Shown piece by piece: positions 23,051-34,292 of a stretch of 64,000 nt of DNA (the first letter of the stretch is position 1; each line of letters begins with the position of its first letter). This DNA comes from Medicago truncatula. Its lineage: Eukaryota; Streptophyta; Magnoliopsida; Fabales; Fabaceae. Under the pieces are notes generated by a model. The model was not told the origin of the DNA and ran no database searches. It was given only the letters and a program-made list of their open reading frames with translations. The stretch is from NCBI RefSeq assembly GCF_003473485.1, contig NC_053048.1, positions 29,260,755 through 29,324,754 of the forward strand. The letters are read 5' to 3'. A program made the position numbers and the translations under genes.

Positions 23051-23212
23051 ATGATATTTTGACAACCATTTTGTGACAACTTTATTTCTCACACTCACAT
23101 TATTTTTTTACTTTCTCTCTCTATTGTTTTGGTTTCCGTGTCACTATCTACTTTCCTTTGTAAATTAGTGGTTATCACAAAAGTTGTCATTCAATTGGTT
23201 GTTCAAATAACA
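23051..23212. mobile_element. MITE with imperfect inverted ends, family also at 46986
   Basis: The left end 'gatattttgacaaccatttt' pairs imperfectly with the right end ('aattggttgttcaaata'), and 'gtgacaact' pairs with 'aaaagttgtca'. A relative lies at 46986-47150. I could not fix a target duplication. Confidence 0.55.
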
Positions 23213-23225
23213 CACCTCTTTTTTT

Positions 23226-23252
23226 AGAGAGAGAGAGAGAGAGAGAGAGAGA
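23226..23252. repeat. (GA)n microsatellite
   Basis: About 13 uninterrupted GA units just beyond the MITE. Confidence 0.9.
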
Positions 23253-24114
23253 AAATACGGGTGTTGGTCAGACATGAAAATTACTTTAAAGGACATGTGT
23301 TTAATGACAATTAAAAAAGAGAGAAGGGGTATTTTTTGTCCAAATCAAATAGGTGTATGATGCCAATGCACACCTTCTAAAATTAAAGTGGGTGCGTATC
23401 ATCCTTTCCCTTTATATAATTATATAATATATATTTACTTATAAACGAAAGTTTAGATGAGGAACACCCCATATAAGGTCATGAAAAACTATCAACTTTG
23501 TTATTTTTGTTTATTTTTTAATACGAAAGTTTAAATGAGTTTGGTTCTGAGGGCTCACAAGGATCAGTGTAGACCTTAAGAAATTAAGGTTCAATGAACG
23601 TTTATAGAGGTATTTACTAATCATCCGCTAAAAAGGTCATCACATTGCTAGTGAGAGTTGAATCCGACCACGTTAAAGATTTACTAATCAACAAGAACGC
23701 ATGGAGGAACATTAACTAATGATTTGTCGGCTGATGTGGCTAGTGGAGAGGCCAGTAGGCATGGCGAGATGTAACGAGGGATGAAAATGAAATTAAATCA
23801 AATGGTCTCTGGCATAGAAGATGCTTCTCTCACTAGTCATTGAGGAACACCTTTTGTCATGCTTCATCTCTTCTTTTGAAAACCCTTCACCATTTCTTCT
23901 CTCTCAAATTCATATTTATTTACTGATAAGTGCTCAAAAGTAACATATTTCAGGTGTTAACTTAGGCAAAATAGTGACTTGTTTTGCAAGTTATCTAAGG
24001 AAAAGCTACCATTTGAGTGTATTTTTACCATTTATGCTTTACATGCCTGATTCTACCCAATTTATGCAGGAAATGACAAGCAAGGACCAAGAAAGAACCT
24101 CTTGAACCAAGAGA

Positions 24115-24400
24115 TGGTCGCTTAAGCGACCTCCTGTTCGCTTAAGCGAACCAGTTCCAGAGAGCATCAAGATCTTCGCTTTCCAGACGCTTGCACCACG
24201 CTTATGAAGAAAATAGTTGCACGCTTAAGCGACCATTGTCCAGTGAGCACCAGATTTGCACGCTTTCTGCTCGCTTCTCACACGCTTAAGCGAAGTTCAT
24301 CAGCTTCATATGGATAAGGCACACGTGGTAGCTCCCAATTGGGCTAAGAAAGATATTTTGGTGGGTCGCTTAAGCAACCAGAGCACGCGTAAGCGTGCTA
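24115..24400 (+). repeat. Array of cgcttaagcg palindromes in LTR
   Basis: Six short palindromes sit within 290 bp: ggtcgcttaagcgacc, gttcgcttaagcgaac, two cacgcttaagcg forms, ggtcgcttaagcaacc and gcacgcgtaagcgtgc. They are spaced irregularly, with unrelated sequence between them. The last lies about 20 bp before the TATA box. Confidence 0.85.
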
Positions 24401-24817
24401 ACACGAATTCTGCCCATATAAATAGTTTTTCCTTCTCTCTCTTGGAGATTATTACATTTTTATTCATATTTTCTGCATTCTAGAGAGAGGTTAGGGCATT
24501 TCTAGAGAGAGAAATACAAGGCAAGGTAGTTAGGAGTAGATTCAAGCCAAGATTTGTTGAGACATCATGGATCTTGTCATGAAATCTTCATCTTTTCTTC
24601 ATCATTTGCAAAGCTATCATAGACATATGTAGCTACATCCATTCTTGTGGTTTTGAGGTATTCAAACAAGCTATTATGTAATCTTTTGATAATTTAATGT
24701 ATGGTTCTAGCTATTTATTCAATATTGTTGTTATTCTTGCTTTTATTGTTTTATTGAGATTCCAAATGATATGGACACATACTTTTGAATCTAGAAATAG
24801 AATAACAATCTATCTTA

Positions 24818-26496
24818 TTTTTGAGGCGATGTCGGGATTAAAAGTGAACTTCCATAAAAGTTTGTTGGTGGGGATTAATGTTTCGGTTTCTTGGTTGAAT
24901 GATGCAGCAAATATGCTTGGGTGTAAAGTAGGTAAGGTCCCCTTTGTGTATTTGGGTCTCTCGATTGGTGGTGATCCGAGGCGTCTGTCGTTTTGGGAGC
25001 CGGTGGTGGATAGAGTTAAAAAGAGATTATCAGGGTGGCGTAGTAATTTCCTATCTTTTGGTGGTCGTCTAGTTCTTCTTAAGGCTGTCCTGTCCTCTCT
25101 TCCTGTCTATGCACTTTCCTTCTTCAGAGCTCCATCAGGTATACTTTCTACCCTTGAATCTTTGTTTATAAAATTCTTTTGGGGTGGGTGTGAGGATCAT
25201 AGGAAAATTTCATGGGTTAGTTGGAACAATATTTGTGCTAGCAAATTTAATGGTGGTTTGGGGGTGAGGAGGTTGAGGGAGTTTAATGTTTCTCTGTTAG
25301 GCAAGTGGTGTTGGAGGTTATTAGTCGATAAGGGTAGTATGTGGTATAGGGTGTTGGTAGCGCGTTATGGTGAGGAGGACAGGAGGTTGGCGGTTGGGGG
25401 CCGGAGTGTTTCTTTGTGGTGGAAGGAGGTAGCAGGTATTCGTGATGGGTTAGGTGAAGTAGGTGAAGGGTGGTTTAGGGACAATGTTGAGCGTAAGGTG
25501 GGTGATGGGGTTGATACGGCGTTTTGGTTGGATCCGTGGGTGAGTGGTGTGCCTTTGTGTGTTCGGTTTAGGCGGTTGTTCGACTTAGCCGTCAATAAAT
25601 CTATTTCGGTGGCAGATATGTTTGCATTAGGTTGGAACGAAGGGGGGGAGGCGTGGCAATGGCGTAGGAGGTTGTGGGCCTGGGAGGAGGAGTTGTTAGG
25701 GGAGTGTAGGATTTTATTGTCTGACATTTTCTTGCAGCATAATTCTACTGATCGTTGGACGTGGAGACTTGATCCGTCGAATGGTTACTCAGTTAGCGGT
25801 GTGTACCGAATGCTCACCAGTCAACCGGTCCAAGCATCAGATGTTCTATCGGATTTAATTTGGCATAAACAGGTTCCCTTGAAGGTATCTATTTTTGCGT
25901 GGAGACTCCTACGTAATAGACTACCGACGAAGGACAACTTGTCCGTGCGTGGTGTTATTTCTCATGATAATCAGTTTTGTGTGATTGGTTGCGGTGACTT
26001 TGAGACTGCGCTTCATTTGTTTTGCTTTTGTTCGTTCTTTGATGCCTTGTGGGGGCACATTCGGTCTTGGCTAGGGATAGCTACCGCCGAGCCCTTCTGT
26101 TTGTTAGATCATTTTTATCAGTTCGTGTATTCCGCAGGTCCATCTCGTTCTATACGTACTTTCATGCAACTTATTTGGTTGTGTTCTATGTGGGTTCTGT
26201 GGAATGAAAGAAACAGCAGGGTCTTCAAAAATAGGGAACACACTGTTCACCAATTGGTAGAGAAAATCAAAGTGCAATCCTTTTGGTGGATGAAGGCTAC
26301 TAATATTTCTATTCGTAATAATTTTCATATGTGGTGTTCAAGCCCTTTTGTTTGTTTGGGCATTGGCTAGTTTGTTCAGTTGGATTCATTGTTGTTTTTG
26401 TAGTTGTATACTGTTGAGATTTGTCTAGCACACCTTGTGCTTGATTGATCTCTTTGAGGTTTTAATATATTCCATTTTTGCTTGTTCAAAAAAAAA
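24818..26496 (+). mobile_element. 5'-truncated L1-type LINE
   Basis: The open frame to 26370 covers the end of a reverse transcriptase (SGLKVNFHKS, then VPFVYLGLSIGG) and the zf-RVT domain with Cys/His ligands near the C-terminus (WRLLRNRLPTKDNL...). A 3' UTR and A-tail follow. The 14-bp target duplication aacaatctatctta lies at 24804-24817 and again at 26497-26510. The endonuclease and most of the RT are missing, as expected from incomplete target-primed reverse transcription. The coding part has no internal stop, so the insertion is fairly young. It is nested in the solo LTR. Confidence 0.85.
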
Positions 26497-27055
26497 AACA
26501 ATCTATCTTAAGTTATCACTCTAGACATGGATGTTAATATTTGATAATCAATTTTAATCTAGGACTTAATGCTTTTGGGTAAATTAATCGGTTGGGAAAT
26601 CGTCGATTAAATTATCCAATCGACTTCGTGATCGTTTAAATGTTTGGGAAATCGATGTTTAAACGATCCCTTAGAAATAACGATATCATTTGGACACGAA
26701 TGATATTGTCGAGTGATTGTGATAATATAGTTTAAAAAGCTAGAATCCGTTAATCGATCGAGAGATTGCATCTGTTACGCTTGGTTGATGTCTTTGACCG
26801 CAAGCGAAATAGCCCTATCTCTTCTCGTTTGACTTTTATGTCGAATAGGAAAATAGTTTTACACAAACAAACAATTTATACCCAAACACTTAACGTGACA
26901 AATATTATGAAAATGCTTATGAAATACACAACTCTCTATGGACACGATCCTATTATACTCACGTGTAAATAGTTTTATGAGATGGAAAAATCCTTCATCA
27001 TTTACCACACTTGGCGATGGCGGAGCAACACAAGGAGGTAGAGGGTGCACTAATG

Positions 27056-27853
27056 TTGGAGTAACACTTTTGGTGGGTTATGTAGATAATTGTCTAAACT
27101 TCCATTCGGCATGTAATCATAAATCAAAAGTAACTCGCTTTTTCGCCTGTAATAGCCATGAAGTTGAACAAGATTCTTGTGCCGAAGACGACCGATACTA
27201 ACAATTTCCGACACGAATTCCCTCATCCCTTGTCTTGATTCATGAGAGACCCTTTTCACAGCAACCTCAATTTTGGAACTTGGTATGACACCTTTGTAGA
27301 CTCTACCAAATCCACCAACTCCCAGTAGCTCGTTTTCCCTGAAACCCTTTGTAGCAAAGTATAGATCTTTGAACTTAAATCTATGTGGGCCATATTCATG
27401 TTCCCAATCTTCAAGAACCTCATCAAACTTCTTCAATTTGATATAATACATAACCCCTAAAGATATCATGAATACCAAACTTAGGAAAACCCATGGCAAC
27501 CCAACAGTTAAAAATTTGGACTCTTTTTTCTCACCAAATCTTCGTAGTTTAGGAAGTTCAGAAATTACAAGATTTTGAGCTTGACCATTAAGCTTAAAAC
27601 TTCAACCAAGAATATAATGAGAAGTGAAAACTGAACCAGTAGCTGATGAGAATCCAACATACATACTATTGTTCAAAATTGGAGGAAGATCTCTGGTCAA
27701 TGAAAACAAAGGTTGTTTTGGTTTAACAACATTAATTGGAGCTAAAGTAACATCAATCTTTTTATTTTCACCATCATATTCTATCCATACCTGCATAGGA
27801 TAGCCAGAGAAAAGGGTCAAGTTCTTGAATTGGCCATTTTTATCATCATATTC
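27056..27853 (-). pseudogene. Kinase copy 4, truncated at both ends
   Basis: Read on the - strand it starts in the middle of the lectin domain (YDDKNGQFKN) and continues through the membrane helix to the kinase hinge (SLDNYL...PPKV), where it stops at about 27056. The signal peptide, the front half of the lectin domain and the catalytic core (HRD, DFG) are absent. A Trp codon in the lectin motif LGWSFK is a stop (TGA at about 27599-27601). Otherwise the frame holds, with P-loop and Lys intact, so decay is recent or slow. It cannot make an active kinase. It resembles copy 5 most (KKFDEVLEDWEHEY). A 5' extension to 27991 is unrelated open DNA. Confidence 0.9.
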
Positions 27854-28164
27854 TGTCTGAGAAATGAATACTTTAAGACTATAGGGCTTAAAGAAGTTGA
27901 AGTTGTTGGCCTTGGTGACTGTTGAATAAGAGAGAAAAGAGAGACATATGATGAAATACGATGCATTTATCCCGTCAGAGTGAATGAACAAATTTTCGAT
28001 CTAAACTTTGAGAGGTATTTTTACTAGATAATTAGTATCTTTTTATACTCGCATATATAAACACGTAAGATTCAAAATGGGAACGGTTCGAGTATTTTTA
28101 ACAAATGTTTGCATGTAAAATAATAGAAGATTTTATAGAAATTCAATATTAAAATAAAAGAAAG

Positions 28165-28390
28165 TTTTTACAGGACCCATATTTATCACTTATTAATAAA
28201 ATATATTTGTTTTTGACAAATTAGTAATATTAATGTTAGTTTTTACACGGAACTCATATTTATCATTTATTAATAAAATATATTTGTTTTGACAAATTAT
28301 GAATATTAATGTTAGTTTTTACACGGGACCCATATTTATCACTTATTATTAACATATATATTTTTGACAAATTATTAATAAAACATATGA
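28165..28390. repeat. Three tandem copies of a 75-76 bp AT-rich unit
   Basis: Units start with 'tttttacacgg' like text at 28165, 28240 and 28316, and each continues 'cccatatttatcacttatta'. The third decays towards its end. The array lies immediately left of the copia insertion site. Confidence 0.85.
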
Positions 28391-28431
28391 GTGCATGTAA
28401 ATACAAATATATGTTTGGACAATATATAAAC

Positions 28432-28636
28432 TGTTATAAATATTAATATTGGATGTCCAAATAGCAAATGTGTTAGTGGGCCATACTACTAGGTTTTGGG
28501 CTTAGTTCATTAGCTACTCTATTTCCCTATAAATAGAGCTCATTTGTAACATTGATACACACATCAGTGAATAAGAATATTTCTCTCTTCTTCTCATTCT
28601 CTCTATTACTGTCTCTATTTACTTATATTCATAACA
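28432..28636 (+). repeat. 5' LTR of the copia element
   Basis: 205 bp, TGTTATAAAT...TTCATAACA. A TATA box (tataaata) is at 28528-28535, about two thirds along in the usual place for a plant copia promoter, followed by a pyrimidine-rich stretch. Confidence 0.95.
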
Positions 28637-28655
28637 CGTTATCAGCACGCTCTAA
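28637..28655 (+). promoter_or_regulatory. Putative primer-binding site
   Basis: Directly after the 5' LTR comes cgttatcagcacgctct. The core ttatcagcacg recurs in many plant copia elements and has been related to an internal part of initiator tRNA-Met rather than its 3' end; I state this from memory. Confidence 0.5.
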
Positions 28656-28954
28656 TCACTGAAAAGGTATTAATATACAATATATTTCACTAATTCATTT
28701 TTTTTCCTTGGCTATAATGTCCTCGTGTATATACGTGATTCATTAGGAACAGGATCATTAGAAATTGGTGTTCGACAAGGATTATATATCTATGTGCCTA
28801 TTTAATTGTTGTTATAATTCATATACAGTGATAATTGTACTCTTGTATCGATGATTTTAGGTCACTGTTACAATTCCATCAATTGGAATCAGGACCTAAT
28901 AGATACAAATCATTGTTTTTTTGCAAATTATATAATGTTTATTTATTTTATGAA

Positions 28955-29330
28955 TTCAATCCTTGAAGGACCACTTAAAAGTAAATAAAGAAACTCTAAT
29001 GAATTCTTGAAGAATCCAATACTAATGCATCCCGGAAGGATTGCACATACAAAATTTTTTAATGAATTCCTGAAGAATTCAAAAACAGTACGAATGCATC
29101 CATGAAGGATTGCACATATAAAAGTTTCTTAATGAGTTCATGTAGAATGCAACAGTAGTACTAGTGCATCCCCGAAGGATCACTTAAAAATCATTTTTTT
29201 AAATTATTTTATGAATTTCTGATGAATTCAACATTAATGCATCCCTGAAGGATTACACAAATAATTTATCAAACTTAGTAGATAGTTCTTGCTGAACTCA
29301 AATATTTAATCCCTGAAGGATTGCAAAAGT
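28955..29330 (+). repeat. Degenerate tandem repeats in the copia leader
   Basis: About five units of roughly 65-75 bp alternate two motifs, 'aatgaattcctgaagaattc' and 'atgcatccctgaaggatt'. Each is itself a short inverted repeat. They fill part of the unusually long (about 1.5 kb) untranslated leader between LTR and gag. Confidence 0.8.
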
Positions 29331-30193
29331 ACTACCATTTTAATTATGATTGTCGTACGATTGTCCTTGATTATATTTGTGCATTTTTTTTTGTTGAATA
29401 ACATTTGTATATGCATAAACAACTGCCATGGTAAAATATAATGGTTATTAAAGTATGCAGGTTGCATGAGTAATTGAATTCTTGTATAATAATATCAGTA
29501 ACAAACTTGATATTTTTCTTTTGGATAAGCATGAGACAATAACGTTATAACGTGTATCATTTTATCAACTAATTATGAGAATTATACTTCTCATTTATAA
29601 AAGAAGGACACGTAGTATTCATGTGTTGCATTTATCACGTTAGAAATTGCATCATTTATTTTGTAGTAATTATCTTATAAATAAATTAATATTAACTCAA
29701 GAAGTGTTTATCACTAGTAATTAATGATAGGAACAAATTAGCATACAATTTTTTTTATGAAACAAATCAGCATACTATTACACGTACTTAGCATACAAAT
29801 TTATGGAACAAATATAGACACCCACTGCAACACATATTTAGGAACAAATCAACATTTTTTTTTACAAAACCATGGCTGAAAAAAATATAACACAATTTTT
29901 TTTGCATAGTTATATAACACAGATTGAATAGCATTCTTTTTCATTCCACAGTCTGGTCAATCTAGGACGGAGGGAATTTTCTTAAAGCCTATCTTTTCCG
30001 GAAAATTGTCTATCAAAATAAATTCTATTTTACGAAACAAATTAAGTTTTTATATTTCATAATAGTCATGCTCCTTAATGTTTTATTAGTTATGTCTTAA
30101 TTATTTTTCACATGATCAATCTACATAATAGTTTCTTCTATTTTTTTTCTAACTCTGTTATATTTTATCTAACTTGATTAATTTTATAATTTG

Positions 30194-31261
30194 ATGATAG
30201 TAAGAATGTCAAATCTGTCAAAACTTCATTTTGAGGTCCTAAAAATTTCTGGACACAACTATTTGACTTGGGCCGTAGATGCTGAAATGTACTTAGCTGC
30301 TGAAGGAAATGCAGATGCCATAAAAGAAGGAAATAAGGCATCCGAACAACAAAAAGCAAAAGCATTGATATTCCTTCGTCACCATATTAATGAAGCACTT
30401 AAGAATGAATACCTCACTGTGAAAGATCCACTTGTGCTCTGGAATAAACTAAAAGATAGATACGAGCACTTGAAAGCCATTATCCTCCCAAAAGTTAGGT
30501 ATGATTGGATGCATTTGCGCTTACAGGACTATAAATCTGTAACTGCCTATAATTCTGAAGTATACAAAATTACTTCTCAATTAGAATTGTGTGGTGAAAA
30601 GGTAACAGATGCAGATCTGTTAGAAAAAACATTTTCAACCTTTCATGCATCCAACATGCTCCTGCAGCAGCAATACCGTGAAAAGGGGTTTCAAAAATAC
30701 TCTGATTTAATTTCTTGTCTTTTGGTTGCTGAACAAAACAATGAGCTTCTAATGAAAAATCATGAAGCTCGCCCTGCTGGTGTAGCTCCATTCCCTGAAG
30801 CGAATGCATCACAACACAACCATTTTGGAGAAGCTCGTGGTCGCGGTCGCGGTCGTGGTCGTGGTCGTGGTCATGGTCGTGGTCGTGGTCATGTCCACAA
30901 TCCTAATGGAAAATTCAAAACCCCATTTTTCCACCAGAAGTGGAAAAATAATGAAAAGATTGAAAAGGAAAAAGGTGGACAAAATAGCAAAACAAATGAA
31001 AATATATGCTATCGATGTGGTGGCAAAGGTCATTGGTCTCGTACATGTCGTACTCCAAAGCATTTGGTTGACCTTTATCAGCAATCACTGAAAAACAAAG
31101 GAAAAAAGGTTGAAACTCATTATGCTTATAATGATGGTGATGATGCTGATTATGATATTTATGGTGACCTGGATACTACTCCTTTGGATATTGGTGATTT
31201 CTTTGAAGATCCAAATGGAAAAATTGATCACCTTATTGGAGATGGAACCGTGAAGAAGTAG
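30194..31261 (+). CDS. gag: Copia gag protein
   Basis: About 351-355 residues. The likely start is the ATG at 30206 (MSNLSK), with another in-frame ATG at 30194. The N-terminal half has the UBN2/copia gag pattern (SGHNYLTWAVDAEMYL, W-x-L-x-x-Y near LWNKLKDRYEH). A basic Arg-Gly run encoded by repeated cgtggt follows, then a CCHC zinc knuckle (CYRCGGKGHWSRTC). The C-terminus is acidic. It would form the virus-like particle and bind element RNA. The frame is open throughout. It ends with TAG at 31259-31261, and pol follows in another frame. Confidence 0.9.
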   Translation: MIVRMSNLSKLHFEVLKISGHNYLTWAVDAEMYLAAEGNADAIKEGNKASEQQKAKALIFLRHHINEALKNEYLTVKDPLVLWNKLKDRYEHLKAIILPKVRYDWMHLRLQDYKSVTAYNSEVYKITSQLELCGEKVTDADLLEKTFSTFHASNMLLQQQYREKGFQKYSDLISCLLVAEQNNELLMKNHEARPAGVAPFPEANASQHNHFGEARGRGRGRGRGRGHGRGRGHVHNPNGKFKTPFFHQKWKNNEKIEKEKGGQNSKTNENICYRCGGKGHWSRTCRTPKHLVDLYQQSLKNKGKKVETHYAYNDGDDADYDIYGDLDTTPLDIGDFFEDPNGKIDHLIGDGTVKK

Positions 31262-31418
31262 TTTTTTTTTATGATAGTAATAAAGTCTTATGTTTTAGAA
31301 AGTTTTGAATTTCTCCATGTTAAGTGTGTCTTTGAATTTCTCAATATTATTGACAATAAAAGTTATTTCCTCGTCGTTTAAACAATTTCTTATCATTCTT
31401 ATTCTTTTTTTTTATAGA

Positions 31419-31931
31419 ATGAGTAGCTATGGAGAAATGTGTCTCGCTGATAGTGCAACTACCCACACAATTCTCAAAGATAAAAAATATTTTTCTTACC
31501 TATTAAAAGGAGAATCAACCGTTAATACCATATCTGGTACTATAAAGATAATTGAAGGCTCTGGAAGAGCTAATATATCATTATGTGGAGGGACAAAATT
31601 ATATATTAAGAATGCGTTGTACTCACCTAAGTCTCATAGAAATTTATTAAGTTTCAAAGATATTCGCCTAAACGGATACCATCTCGAAACAAGAAACGAA
31701 GTAAGTGTTGAATATCTTTGCATCACAAAACATGACTTAGATAGAAAATGTGTATTGGAAAAACTACCTACTTTTTCCTCTGGATTGTACTACACCTACA
31801 TTAGTACAATTGAAGCAAATGTAATTGTAAACCAGAAGTTTACAAATCATGATAATTTTGTGGTTTGGCATGAACGGTTGGGCCATCCCGGATCTATAAT
31901 GATGCGAAAAATAATTGAACATTCATGTGGT
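31419..31931 (+). CDS. pol: Copia pol, first part: protease and pre-integrase
   Basis: From the ATG at 31419 the frame has the aspartic protease signature LADSATTHTIL (with DSA instead of the more usual DSG), the downstream protease core (LYSPKSHRNLLS), and the start of the pre-integrase domain (WHERLGHPG). At 31932 the solo LTR breaks the gene; the rest is at 34298. The frame differs from gag, and a pyrimidine tract ending in AG (tttttttttatag) lies just before the ATG. Splicing or a frameshift could therefore connect the two; the sequence does not decide. Confidence 0.85.
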
Positions 31932-32519
31932 TGTAACGCCCCAATTTTATTTAATTATTTTTAGTTATTTAAAGTCTTTTTATATGATTTTTAAATGATT
32001 TACGTTGATTTTGTGGTGTGGTATATTTCATTAAATGACTATTTTATTATTTAATAGAATAAGTGAGAAATAGGATTTAATTGGAGTTTGGGGGTTTTAC
32101 GAGAATTAAGTAAACTTAGGGGGAGTAAAGTGAATATTGAGAGGTTATATTTATTAAGAAATAGAAAATAGAAGGGAGAGGCAGTTTTCACGTACAACAG
32201 AGAAAAAAGAGAAGAGTCAAGGAAAGGGAAGAGAACCAAGAAGGGCTGCGATTTCGATTATCTAAGGTAAGGGTGAGGCTAACTTGCAATGATTTTAGTT
32301 TATATAATTCTGATTCTGTTTAATAAAGATTATGAATAAATTTGGAGAATTGGGAATTAGGGTTAAGGAGAGAATTGATGATTAAATGATGGAATTAGGG
32401 TGAATTGATGTAGAAATGATGAACAGACCTTAAATGTTTCATATATTGATGTTTAGAATCAGTTTTAAGGTTAGAACAATGGGTTTGGGTGAATTTTTGA
32501 GAAAAACTGTAACCTGGCC

Positions 32520-32870
32520 GTACTGTTATTCATCGCTCGCCTCCCGAGTGATGAACCTCGCCATAGCGAGTGATGAAGATCATCGCTCGCCTCGCGAGCA
32601 GGAGTGGTCGCCTCGCGAGTTGCATTTCGCAGCTCGCCATAGCGAGCAAGTTTACTCGCCGTGGCGAGTGTGGGCAGAGAGCTTGCAAGATTTCGTGTTT
32701 TTGAGCTGTGAGTTTAACCTTGGGTGTTTATGAGGGCCTGAACATATACCTTAATGATTAGGCAAAGTTTTAGAATGAGATTGAACTTGGAATGGTGTCA
32801 GAATGGAATGGTGAGTAATTTACCCTAACTCGCCATGGCGAGTAGAGCCTCTCGCCTCGCGAGTTGTCCC
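32520..32870. repeat. Array of ctcgcc/ggcgag palindromes
   Basis: At least seven short palindromic or near-palindromic motifs, such as ctcgccatagcgag, gctcgcctcgcgagc, actcgccgtggcgagt and actcgccatggcgagt, lie in about 350 bp of the solo LTR. They parallel, without sharing sequence, the cgcttaagcg array in the LTR at 23.9 kb. Confidence 0.85.
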
Positions 32871-33390
32871 ATTTCAGAAGCCTTGTTTAGGATTTGGCGA
32901 TCATTTGTCGCACGTGATGATATGAGTAGACCCATGAGGTAGGGGAGAAGTTATTCTTGATTATACGGAGATTCAGAGAGGATGTTTATAATGTTTAATG
33001 ACGTCGACTTAGGTTGATGAACAACGAGGGGATAGTTATATAATATGAAAGATGTTGATATGAGTCCTACTTATTGTATATGATGATTATTATTATTGTT
33101 GTCTCGCTGCTTGTTATTATATGTTGCTGTTGATTGAATATGATTTGCTGCTGATTGTTGGTGTATGCATACATGCATTCAATTGGATTATACAAGATGT
33201 TGGTTCAGGTTGTAAGGTTGCAAGTTGTCGTTCTAAGTAACGGAGTCATAGATTGTTGATGTTGACCAAGTTGGGGAGTAAGTCATAAGTTATTATGCAC
33301 AGTCGTTGTCGTTGTTGTTGCCTATGTTGTCTTTGTCGTAGTTAAGTTGTATGCTGATATACACAAGTGGAGTCCTTTCATGATTAGGAA

Positions 33391-33626
33391 ACTGTTGAGG
33401 GCTCATGCCCTGGAATGCCTTGTCATTCAATCTGTTGAGGGCTCATGCCCTGGAATGCTCGTCATTCAACCGTTGAGGGCTTATGCCCTGGAATGCCTTG
33501 TCATTCAATCTGTTGAGGGCTCATGCCCTGGAATGTTAATCATTCAATCTGTTGAGGGCTCATGCCCTGGAATGTTCATCATTCAAATTGTTGGGGGCTT
33601 ATGCCTCGGAATGCTTAGTCATTCAT
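33391..33626. repeat. Six tandem repeats of about 39 bp
   Basis: The unit contains 'gttgagggctcatgccctgg' plus 'aatgccttgtcattcaat'. The inner agggc-tcat-gccct is a perfect 5-bp-stem hairpin in most copies. The last copy is the most diverged. It lies in the solo LTR; the open frame through it is a by-product of the period. Confidence 0.9.
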
Positions 33627-34292
33627 TGAGTTGAAAATAGTACCCTGTCGTTCGTTGTCGTTGATGTAGTGGATGATGTTGTCGTTGTCGTTGATGGTGA
33701 TATTGTCGTTGTTGTAGGTTGTGTTGTGGTCGAGTTGTTGTTGTCGTTGTTGGTTGATTTAGTAAGAGTTATTAAAGTCGAAGAAGTATGAATATTATTG
33801 TTGACTTATATGTTGCTTATTACGTTATTTAATTAAGTTGATGATTTATATATCTATTATTATTGTTTGTGAATCTCACCCCTTCTGCTTGGAATTGTTG
33901 CCCTTCGTATGGGTAACTTGCAGGTATTGAAGTTTATTAGAAGTGGTGGCTCAAAGTGTCTAGGGCTCTGATACGTACGGGATGGGATTTTCTTATTGTT
34001 TTTCATTCCTATGTATCAAATTTGAATATTGCTGACGTAGCCCTATGGTTGTTGAATTTATGTTGATAAGGCTCTATGCCAAAGATTTAATTATGGAGAT
34101 TTAAACTATTGCTATCGTTGTTTTGATGCAAATTTTCCGCTGCAAATTTAATAATGACTTGAAGGATGTTTATTAAATAGATTTTATATTCTATTTAAGA
34201 AATTTTGAAAATGTAGTGTGACATGCCCGTTTGGGAATTACTCTGATGCATGAATTATTAATTAATGGATTTTTGGGAAACGGGGTGTTACA

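Larger units (their letters stand above)
23924..27000 (+). mobile_element. Solo LTR (about 1.38 kb) split by a LINE
   Basis: Begins TGATAAGTGCTC and ends ...TTCATCA, with the 5-bp repeat tttac on each side (23919-23923 and 27001-27005). Removing the LINE and its target duplication leaves about 1384 bp. A TATA box (tataaata) is at 24417-24424, downstream of an array of cgcttaagcg palindromes. The start closely resembles the LTR at 63866. No internal coding region or second LTR is present, so this looks like recombination between two LTRs. The lineage is probably Ty3/gypsy, by inference only. The right boundary rests on the TSD match. Confidence 0.65.
31932..34292. mobile_element. Nested solo LTR in copia pol
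   Basis: 2361 bp, TGTAACGCCCC...GGGGTGTTACA, with TSD gtggt at 31927-31931 and 34293-34297. No retroelement coding region is inside, and the short open frames have no recognisable domain. The ends fit a plant LTR, and the size would suit a Ty3/gypsy solo LTR, but a small LARD-like element is also possible. Removal together with one TSD copy restores the pol reading frame. Confidence 0.8.

Noticed and set aside
27854..27991. N-terminal extension of kinase copy 4 as a new signal peptide
   Set aside because: It is unrelated to the sisters and simply happens to be open; the homology ends near 27853.
33391..33626. Regular direct repeats that could recall a CRISPR array
   Set aside because: The units are contiguous (39-bp period with no unique spacers), lie inside a plant LTR, and no cas genes occur.
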